From: Clarkia xantiana subsp. parviflora
Taxonomy: Eukaryota > Streptophyta > Magnoliopsida > Myrtales > Onagraceae
DNA: 64,000 bases
Direction of reading: 5' to 3'
Assembly: GCA_036873135.1 (NCBI GenBank)
Contig: JAPTYO010000011.1
Coordinates: 6,246,298-6,310,297, forward strand
The translations under genes were made by a program, and so were the position numbers. Of this stretch, positions 55,541-64,000 are shown piece after piece. Every line of letters begins with the position of its first letter. The stretch's first letter is position 1. The notes under the pieces are model-generated. The model saw only the letters and a list, made by a program, of their open reading frames with translations. It was not told the origin of the DNA and searched no databases.

Positions 55541-58041
55541 GCTCAACAACACCATTTTGGCTCAGGAGATCCCCCACACAATAAAACAACGTCGCAGAGG
55601 AAACAAATGATTGTTGGCGCTAAAACTAGACATGTCCAAGGCCTATGACCGAGTTGAATGGTCGTTTCTTAAGGAGGTTCATATAAACATGGCCTTCCTA
55701 TACAATTTCATTAAGTGGATCATGGAATGCAACTCATCGGCAAGGCTAAATGTGATTATCAACGGAAGCCCATCAGAATACTTCAAGCCATCTCGGGGGC
55801 TGAGGCAATGAGAGCCTCTCACACCTTATCTGTTCATTTTCGTGTCCCAAATGTTATCGCAAGAACTTTCAAGAGCACAACTGGAGGGGAGAATAAAAGG
55901 GATAAAACCAGGTCAACAAACGGAAGAAATCTCTCACCTATTCTTCGCATATGATAACTTCATTTTCCTAGAGGCAACGACAGAGAATGTTTGAAACCTA
56001 AAACAGGTCTTGGACGCGTACCAACATGAATCGGGTCAACTCATCAATTACAGCAAATTCAGCATCCGATTCAGCCCAAATGTCTCCCCGCTGGAAGGGC
56101 AAACATCACTAGCATTCTCAGGGTGAGACAGATGCTTCCAGACGAAATCTACCTGGGCCTACTGGTTGATTGGGCAAAGCAGAAAAGTCAAATCGGAGAG
56201 AAACTCATCCAACGTACCACTGCTCGAATTCAGGGATGGATGACCAAATTGTTATCTCAAGCAGGGAAAGAAATTATGCTCAAAGCTACTGCAGCCTCAA
56301 TTCCAAGATACATCATGTCATGCATCAACCTGACTAAGAAAACATCATCCAATCTGGAAAAACTGCATAGATAGTTCGGGTGGAACACCACACTTGATAA
56401 GAGAGGCATTCCTTGGATCAGTTGGGAGAAGCTTTGTTAATTCTAAAGCAGAAGTGGGAATGGGATTCAGAAACATGAATGCTTCCAATCTGGCGCTACT
56501 TACCAAACAAGCTGCCCGGATAGTTACGAGTCAAGACTCGATTTGGGTTAGGTGCATCCGCAGCAAATACATGCGTCGCAACACTTTCTTTACGGCTAAG
56601 GCATACCCAAACCACTCGCCGGTCTGGAGAATGTTAGCCAAATTGCAAAGATTTCTACTAAAAGGAGAAATATGGCATGTTGGAAATGGAAGAAATATTA
56701 TTTATGGACAAAATCGTGGGTCCCGAATTTTGGTCTACTTAAAGACTGGGCGAACCCCCTAGACACATCGCAAAACAACACCTAATCACTCAACAGGAAA
56801 GTCTGTGATTTCATCTCAAACAGAGTATGAAACTACAGCGACCTCCCAGAACAGCTTCCATTAGTAGTCAAATCGGCAATATCTCAAATTGAACTTATGT
56901 TGTTTGACACACCTGACCTTTTTCTTTGGCTCCACAATGAATCCGGAAACTACACCGTGAAATCCGGATATCACTTCATTAATTCTCTCCTCACAACAGA
57001 GAAGCAGGGGAACTCAGCATCAACCTCTTCGATCGTTAGTCCGTCTTTTTGGAATAACCTCTGGAACGTCAAGCTCCTTCAGAAAATTCGAATGTTCATC
57101 TGGAAAGGTTGCAACAACGGTTTGCCTCTCGGCCAAGCCCTACACAAGCGGATTCCCTCTTTTAATCCTAAGTGTCATCTCTGCTCCCACACTAACGAGA
57201 CATGGGACCACCTCATGTGGTCATGCCCCTTCGCCCAAAGAATTTGGTTTGGATCTTCACTCGAAATTCATACTGCAGACGTTCCCAGAAACTCCGTTAT
57301 ATACTGGTTGTTTAAGCCGCCAACAACAACTGTTTGTGAATAAGTGTATTGTCTTGTTGTGCATTTGGCTAGAGAGAAATGCGGTCATTTTAGAAATATA
57401 CGTCCTAGTCCGAGCATCACTCTAGGTTGTATTATGTCTGTTTCTATTGATAAATTTGATGCGTTTTGTAACACAGGAGCCACAGGCGCCCACTGCGCCC
57501 CCATAACCGTGACAATCAACAGAAGATTCCCGTCGCACACTAGGCCCACTATAGTGTGCGACGGAGCAGTTAGGCCGGATCCTTCTTAGTCTTTGGAGGT
57601 GCACTTTAGGTAGATGATTCAGACAGAATCGTGGCCGCCTCCGTAGTTTCGGCACCTGGATACAACCCACTTCTGGCGGAAGAATTAGCATGTCGGGCAG
57701 GTCTTCTGTTAGCCCAGTCATATCCACAGGATAATCATATCCTGTTCACAGATTCGACTCAACTGCTGAATCAGATTGACTCCTCTTCGACAAGTTGCAA
57801 CCCTACCGTGTTTGGTGTCATCCAAGATATCCAGTTTCTATTATCTTCTCTTTCGGCTTTAATCTTTGCTGTACTTAGATGTAATGTTTCCCAAGCACAC
57901 AGACTTACAAATGATGCTGCGAATTTGTCTATAACAGAATTTTGGCTGGCTCAGGAAATTCCGTATTCCATATGGAGGTCCTAAGTTAACACTGTATATT
58001 GTTGTTTATAACATTTGGCAAGATAATAAAATAAAAAAAAT
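55541..58041 (+). pseudogene. 5'-truncated, decayed L1-type LINE
   Basis: The remnant begins inside reverse transcriptase. LKLDMSKAYDRVEWSFLKEV at about 55,620 is the conserved plant LINE block; further RT/thumb segments follow at 56,120-56,760 in shifting frames. A zinc-binding region (CHLCSHTNETWDHLMWSCPFA) lies at about 57,170-57,240, and an RNase H tail (LFTDSTQLLNQI, SQAHRLTNDAANLS) at 57,630-57,984. The remnant ends in an A-rich tail at about 58,028-58,041. At least five frame breaks or stops make it non-functional. Endonuclease and ORF1 are absent, as expected of 5' truncation. Confidence 0.9.
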
Positions 58042-58044
58042 ATA

Positions 58045-59988
58045 TTGCGCAGTCACATCATCGCTACAAGAAAAAAGATTGTTGTAGTTTAAAAGTTAAT
58101 ATTTTTATTGATGGAGTTAGTCGTACTAGATTGACAACGGACTTTTGAGTACTTTTGTTATTACAATTTACACCCTTCTTTACTTTGTAATATATTAAAT
58201 AAATATTTAATAAGCAGCTCTTACCTATTGTGTAGAATTAAAGCGTCAACTGAACTGAGTAGAAAGCTACTCCAAGAAAAGTAGAAGCCTCAGCCATCAG
58301 GCTTGACAGTCAGTCAGTCAGTCACCATGTCTAACTTAATTTAAAATATAATATATATACTTGGTAGAAAAGAAAACTATTTAAATATAGACAATTATGT
58401 AATAACTCGATGTAAATCGTCATCAAAACACACCTACTGACCTACAACTGTAATATAAATTGTACGATTAATAATAATTGCGAAGAAATTTTGCTATTTT
58501 GAGTAAACGACAAAGCAGATTTACTGTGCATATTACGTGTTACCCAGGTCTGGTCTTTCCATTCTATTGGTTCTTAAAGTAAATCTTCTCCGAACATTTG
58601 GACCGTCTTCAATCATTCATCGGCCACTATAATAAATACTTGAAAACGACTTCCTCATCATATCTCTTATTTTATATTATTATTATATACATTATTTCAA
58701 ATTAAAAATATCCATATATAATATATTAGGCATATAGTATGACTTATACTTACTCCGCTTACTAAATCAAATATTGACTCACGATAAAATTAGTCTTTTA
58801 TATTTAAAATTAATTCTAAAAATTCAAACTTCAAATTGTTTATTATATATCATGTGTACGAGTATAAGACATGAGTGTAACGAGTCTTTCTATTCGTATA
58901 TTACTTAAGATTTGTTCAGTACATCAAAACTCGAATTGGAGTTCGAATATATTCATTTCGAACCTTCTCACAAGTCTAAACTAGTTTTTTTTTATTTATA
59001 TATATATATATTAATATATGTCGGATATTAATACATGTTAAGTCTACAGAATCCACGTATTGGCTTAACAGAGCTCTAGTTCGGTCAAGCAAACTTAAAG
59101 CCGAGTTCAGACATGCGATTTCACTTCAAACACTACTATTTGAGCTTAATCAAGTCGAGATCGAACTCGGCCGAGCAAGTTTTGAGTTAAGTTCAAACTT
59201 AAAATTCAGACTCGAAAGAGATCGGTGAGCCGAGTACGAGCAACACTGAAACCAAGTCGGCTCAACTTGTTTACACTCCTATGTACGACCGGTAATTCTA
59301 AACTTTTGAATAAGAAAATAATTCACTTCATAAAATATTATTATCTAATTTTATTATCTATAAATGTATTTATTTCTTTTTTGCCCATCTTTTTTATTTA
59401 CATTGTACTAATATTTAATTTTAAATATCATAATGAAATAACCATAATTTTTGGGATTTAATAGACGATCTGACTAAGAGTACAAGTCAAAGTGGTATGG
59501 ACATTAATATTTAACAAATCTTATGGTATAATTATAGTGTCTCACATTCGGAACACTCCCTACGGCACTATCGGAATGCTAATCTCTAATTTTTTATTTT
59601 ATACAATACTTTAATTTATAAATAATTTTTTTTATGTGAAAGTAAATATGAAAAGTTTCCAGTACTATATAATATCGTATACTTTAATTTACATATAAAA
59701 TTGTAATAGGTTAATTATTAATAAATGGTAAAATGTGATTAATTAATTTAAAATTATATTCAACAGTCAATTACATCATAATATAATTAGTATTAAATAA
59801 ATATATTATTTAATTAGTGATATATATAAATATATTATCCACGTGTACTTATCTATTTTTATATAGCTAGATAGATCGACGACATTAGAAATTAATATAC
59901 CCATAGACGCTAGTTATAAAAGATCTGTTGAATACACGTATGCACAGTAAACCGGCAAAGAAAACAATAGTGATACGTTACACTTACG
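58045..59988. other. AT-rich intergenic DNA
   Basis: No gene or bounded element recognised. There is a short (GTCA)n-like run near 58,308-58,325. Confidence 0.5.
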
Positions 59989-60235
59989 CAGTATCGAATC
60001 CCCCATCGACTTGATTAAAATCATTTCCTGGGGAAAGGAAGACTTGTACCAAACGGGCCGGCCTCTCGACTATACTAGGCTGTTGGTGGTGCTACGTTGA
60101 CGGGGCTAGTGCATGCGCTGGCTGTTCATAAGTATGATATGCTCGCAAACTGAACACGAAAGTCCGGACATTACGTAGCGGGATGAGCCTAGGGTCGCCA
60201 CTACTAGCCCGTTCCTTTTCTTTACCAAAAAACAA
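59989..60235. other. Isolated GC-richer island of unknown identity
   Basis: About 245 bp of balanced composition (ACGCAGTATCGAATCCCCC ... GCGGGATGAGCC) in otherwise AT-rich DNA. On the minus strand GGGGGATTCGATACTGCG recalls a polymerase III B box, so an old SINE or LTR fragment is possible, but no tail or duplication is seen. Confidence 0.35.
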
Positions 60236-60980
60236 AGTAGATATTATCGGGTAAGTATATTGCTAATATCATAATGCAAAAATTAATACAATGCACGTGT
60301 TATCATATTGTTATTAGGGTAAACCCCTATCATCGGAACCGGACTGAATCGGCCAATTCACCGCAATTATATATAATGTTCTCTAAAAACTTTTATTTTA
60401 ATAGTTTGCGTTAGTTTAAACTTTTAAACCTTACCGTAAAAATAAATGTGCCTAGAATAATATAACAGTCAATATAAAACATCAAACATAATGTACATAA
60501 AAATATCAAACGTACTACGTTTATATATTATACAAATAAGCTAAAAATATGATCAAGCATAACGATCTGTATATACATTTGGAGTTAAGTTAATTAAACC
60601 ATGTTATCATTCTCGAAATCTATCTAATTAAGCTCTCATAACATTGTATCAATTAGAAGTAGGGTAGTAGCTAATATATTTTACCATACATTATAACATT
60701 TGTAGAACTTGCATAGATTATAACATTCGTATAATTATGTTTCTTTTCTTCTTCTTATTTCCTCTATAGTATAACACGTAGATTCTTTTGCCGGTATTAT
60801 TACAAAGATATATTAATATATAACTAACTCAATTTAACTCTTCCACCCACGAGTGGTAGTAGTAGTGTAGATATACAAAATCTCCATCACGTATTTGCAA
60901 CACCCAAATTTAAAAAAAAATAATAATAAAAAATCTAGCTTACATTGTACATTACACTTGCCGCTGACCAACAACACATA
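60236..60980. other. AT-rich DNA and 3' flank of the aspartic protease gene
   Basis: No feature apart from the likely 3' UTR just below 60,989. Confidence 0.5.
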
Positions 60981-60988
60981 TATATGTA

Positions 60989-62308
60989 CTATGTAAGTGA
61001 TCTGCTGCAGTCGGCCCTACCGAAACCCACCCTCCGGTTACCTAAATCGAACTCCACCCACATGTTCTGCTGGTGAAAGTTTCCGATGATGTTACTCGCC
61101 GCTCCCAGCATGCTCGACATTCCCACCGCCACGCAGCGGACACCGCCGCCGACATCAGCCAGTATTTTCTCTCCGACCACCGTGATTTCCACACCATTCC
61201 CGAACCAGAAACCCATGCTTCCGACCAGCCGCCCGACCTCCGGTGCAACGGCGGCGTCGAAACACATGTCTAGCTCTCCCTGGCCGTACGTATACCCTTT
61301 TTTCAGTTTTCCGGCGCCGACGAGACGTAGGACCTGCTCTTTGACCTTGCTGTAGGCTTCGTCCACCAGGAAAGTGAACTCCGACCCGGAATCAATCATT
61401 GTCTGTCCGGAGCCGCCGGCGTCTGGTCGGAACGCGGATGCGGGGATGTTCAGTAGCCGCCCTCCGATCTTGATCCCTTGCATCGGGACGGTGTACGCCT
61501 GCGCGTCGAGGTTCGGCATCCGCTGACTCTGCGGGAACGTCATCAAGCTGACGTACTGGAACGTCGCCGCCGCCGGGTTCTCGCCGAGGTAAAACGACCC
61601 GGTTGGGTTCTGACCCGACCCGACTCTCGCCGGGACGCAGTACGAGAATTTCGAAACTTTCGCCTGAGTGGGGAACGACAGCCGGCCGAGATTCATCCCC
61701 AGCATGCCCTTATCCTCGCTGCCGGACGTGGCGGCGCAGCCGAGGACCACCGCAGAGGTTGAAAACGCGAACTTGTCCCAGACGAGGTTTCCCTCCGCGA
61801 GCGTCCCGTCGGCGTAGAAGTATGAGTAGTGGCAGAAGCCGCTCTGATCGCACGCCGTCGGGAGGGTAAAATCGGGAACTCGCGGCTTGCAGACGGGATG
61901 CTTACACGACAGAGCAGCGAAAGACGACGACAGCGCCGGGTCGAAGACGGAACTAGACGGCGGCCGCTTGGCCGGCGTCTTGTGGCACTGAATCCACGAC
62001 AGTTGGCTGCCGGTGTCGAGAACCATGTCCTGGTTCTGCGGCGGCGTTCCGACCGGCAGAGATAAGATCAGAGCCATTGTATACTTGAACGACGATTTAT
62101 AACTGTTGGATTTGACCGTGGATCCATCGGCGAGGAGAGAGGATTGGTATTGGTGCAGACGCGATAGGTTGTGGCGAGAGAGAGTTAAGGGGAATGAAAG
62201 AGACACGGGTGCGGCGGCGATTGGTAATTGTCGAGCGGAGACAGAGACAGATATTAGAACAGAGATGAAGACGATGAATGTTGTTTTAAAGGAGATTGCT
62301 TCTGCCAT
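60989..62308 (-). CDS. PCS1: Pepsin-type aspartic protease, PCS1-like (439 aa, intronless)
   Basis: Secretory-pathway A1 protease. Residues 1-25 form a hydrophobic signal peptide ending near VSA. The catalytic motifs are DTG at 98-100 (VLDTGSQLSWIQCH) and DSG at 306-308 (MIDSGSEFTFLV). Between them lie plant-type cysteines (SCKHPVCKPR, CHYSYFYADGT) and the flap region. No plant-specific saposin insert is present, so it is an atypical or nucellin-like member. SFYLGENP, FPQSQRMPNLD, FRPDAGGSGQTM, SMLGAASNIIGN and VEFDLGNRRVGFG are near-identical to Arabidopsis PROMOTION OF CELL SURVIVAL 1, which is needed for survival of embryonic and gametophytic cells. Length and absence of introns agree. The start is the first ATG before the signal peptide. 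Orthology is inferred. Confidence 0.93.
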   Translation of the reverse strand: MAEAISFKTTFIVFISVLISVSVSARQLPIAAAPVSLSFPLTLSRHNLSRLHQYQSSLLADGSTVKSNSYKSSFKYTMALILSLPVGTPPQNQDMVLDTGSQLSWIQCHKTPAKRPPSSSVFDPALSSSFAALSCKHPVCKPRVPDFTLPTACDQSGFCHYSYFYADGTLAEGNLVWDKFAFSTSAVVLGCAATSGSEDKGMLGMNLGRLSFPTQAKVSKFSYCVPARVGSGQNPTGSFYLGENPAAATFQYVSLMTFPQSQRMPNLDAQAYTVPMQGIKIGGRLLNIPASAFRPDAGGSGQTMIDSGSEFTFLVDEAYSKVKEQVLRLVGAGKLKKGYTYGQGELDMCFDAAVAPEVGRLVGSMGFWFGNGVEITVVGEKILADVGGGVRCVAVGMSSMLGAASNIIGNFHQQNMWVEFDLGNRRVGFGRADCSRSLT

Positions 62309-62449
62309 TTCTTTCTGAGCATGGAAAATTTAGAAACGAATTCAGTATGGTTTTTCTGTTTTCGTTTCTGGTTTGTGTAGAAAGAGAGAGAGGAAGGAAT
62401 TTGTAAAAGACTTGAGAGAGAGACGAGGAGAGAGGTCCGGGAAGGTAGG

Positions 62450-62457
62450 TATTTATG
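62450..62457 (-). promoter_or_regulatory. Candidate TATA box of the PCS1-like gene
   Basis: CATAAATA on the minus strand, about 142 bp upstream of the ATG, followed by a GA/CT-rich leader. Position and leader length are plausible for a plant promoter. Confidence 0.45.
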
Positions 62458-62738
62458 AGAAGAAGAAGAGAGACTTAAATATCGGAAATAAAACCGCGTT
62501 ACTTCACGAGCATACGTTATGACACCGTTAAGTAACGTGCTGCTGTTTGGCGGCAGACACTAACGGCCGTTAAAGTGAATGTCCGACTATAAATCTAATC
62601 TATATAAACCTATTATTATTATAATAATTATTTAAAAAAACTAATACAAGTCATATATATATAAAAATAATGTTTATAAAAAAAATATAAAAATTAAACG
62701 GTGTAACAATTAATCACTCATTTATTAATGGTTTATAG

Positions 62739-63156
62739 CAGTGTTATCAGAACCGGACCGAACCGGCGGTCCGACCGCGGTCGGACCGGAACCGGACCCC
62801 TCACCGGTCCGGTTTGCTTATTTCCGGAGGATGTAAGCGAACCCGATTCTGAAGTCCGGTTTTCACCGAACCGGCCGGTTTTGGGCGAACCGGGCAGTTC
62901 ACCGGTTCGCCGCTTCGGACTCTTTTCATTAAAAAAAATTTAAAAAAAAATTAAAATTTTTTTAGGGTAAACTTATAGAGAGGCAGGCCCCGATCCGGAC
63001 TAAAACCTACAGAAGGGTTAACTTACAAAGATGATATGCAAATTTGCATTTTTTTTACTAAAACCGGTCGGACCCGGTTCGGACCGGGTCCGACCGGCTG
63101 AACCGGGAACCGGTGGCCCTGCCGGTTCAGGCCCCGGTCTGGTTCTGATAACACTG
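62739..63156. mobile_element. hAT-type MITE, 418 bp, family A copy 2
   Basis: Ends CAGTGTTATCAGAACCGG and GGTTCTGATAACACTG, with a perfect 8-bp duplication GTTTATAG (62,731-62,738 and 63,157-63,164). Subterminal CCGGTTCGG-type palindromes match the copy at 14.2 kb. The two centres are unrelated. It lies about 280 bp upstream of the candidate TATA box of the PCS1-like gene. Confidence 0.9.
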
Positions 63157-63164
63157 GTTTATAG

Positions 63165-64000
63165 TTTAACTTTCCGCTTACAAGTGAAAATAAAAAAATT
63201 ATGACCATAACTTTTTTTCTTTACGAGTATAACTCGTACAAGTAGAAATTACTAACGGAATTTGAGACCTAAAAGTTTATTTTAATTTGAGGTTTTTTTT
63301 TTTCCAATCATTAAATCGACAATTATATGTAATTTTTATTAAAAAAATTATTTTTTAAGCTTTCAAATCTGTTATTTTTTAGAATTATGACATTAATTGC
63401 ATAAGGCATACAACCGGCCCAAAACAAAAAATGCAAAATACCACTATCATCATATCTTCTATTATATAATGGCTAAATTCATTCTTGAAACCGCTATTTC
63501 TGAATATTTTCGACCCTCTTAAAAATGGAGGCTTAAAACCATAGTTTTAGTGGTCTTACCATTAAGCCGGCCCTATTTTAGAGGTAGATCATATAAATAT
63601 ATATATTTTAAAAATATACATTTCAATGATGAAAATTTTAAAAGAATATTTTCTGAATAAAACAATGTAATTCAAGTTCTGTTGAAGTGCAGGATCATCT
63701 TAAGATAATTTCGCTCTACACACTATATTGAAAGAAAAAAAAAAAAAACATTGTTCGTCCGTATTTGGAATATTAATTTGTGAAACAGATGGACGTTAAA
63801 ATGAATTCAACTGTGCATTTACTCTGCTTCTTCTCTTAGATGGTTATTAATTATTGATTTGTGTAAGACTATTTATAATGCAGTACGGGGATATATAGTG
63901 ATGAATAACGACGGACGGAGTGGCCGCAACTAGCGGCATGAGGAGGATACACAAAATGGGAGTATCCACATATTAATTAGCTAGCTGCATATATAAAGAA
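63165..64000. other. AT-rich intergenic DNA to the window end
   Basis: Nothing recognisable apart from homopolymer runs (for example A-run near 63,735). Confidence 0.5.

Noticed and set aside
61478..62065. Plus-strand frames opposite the aspartic protease
   Set aside because: They are antisense shadows of a GC-rich exon, with no start context or domain.
1..64000. CRISPR arrays, operons, ribosome binding sites or prophage
   Set aside because: The sequence is plant nuclear DNA; tandem repeats found here have no spacer-repeat pattern.

Overview
This window is nuclear DNA from a flowering plant, probably a eudicot. Its genes are spliced with GT-AG introns. Their nearest recognisable relatives are Arabidopsis-type families: an At4g36750-like quinone reductase, an At1g47740-like PPPDE isopeptidase, a reticulon-like RTNLB protein and a PCS1-type aspartic protease. 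Between them lies AT-rich DNA full of transposons. I see no rRNA genes, no free-standing tRNA genes, no CRISPR array and nothing prokaryotic.

Host genes, all on the minus strand. (1) 7.7-9.2 kb and 12.4-14.0 kb hold two tandem two-exon copies of a WrbA/FQR1-type quinone reductase. The reading frame runs through the splice in both (263 and 272 aa), but their N-terminal acylation motifs differ. (2) 22.8-23.6 kb is a PPPDE/DeSI-type thiol peptidase (246 aa), with an upstream exon that could extend its N terminus. (3) 25.5-28.1 kb is a five-exon reticulon-like protein (234 aa). (4) 61.0-62.3 kb is an intronless pepsin-type protease (439 aa) close to PROMOTION OF CELL SURVIVAL 1.

Mobile DNA dominates. 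The centrepiece (32,672-43,701) is an 11.0-kb Ty3/gypsy element of the Tat type. It has 650-bp LTRs that differ at only 5 positions, a GTATC target duplication and a long open pol with a second RNase H domain. gag is broken by frame changes. On the opposite strand, between pol and the 3' LTR, lies a four-exon gene. Its three introns all have GT-AG ends and matching phases, giving one unbroken 852-codon reading frame behind its own TATA box. A 50/51-bp tandem repeat separates it from pol. The element is inserted in an older LTR of a family that also left two solo LTRs here (20.6 and 51.9 kb).

Other mobile DNA: hAT-type elements with 8-bp duplications (2.1, 7.0, 14.2, 51.4 and 62.7 kb); Mutator-type elements and MITEs with 9-bp duplications (3.5, 5.8, 15.0, 30.5, 45.6 and 49.9 kb), several of which are giant foldbacks with GC-rich palindromic cores; a PIF/Harbinger-like element nested two levels deep (16.5 kb); a Helitron 3' end; a TRIM-like element; a SINE; a 5'-truncated LINE (55.5-58.0 kb); and a 227-231-bp tandem array (0.4-1.8 kb). 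The host genes show no shared pathway or operon-like arrangement. The biological interest is mainly in the antisense gene of the Tat element and in the foldback family.
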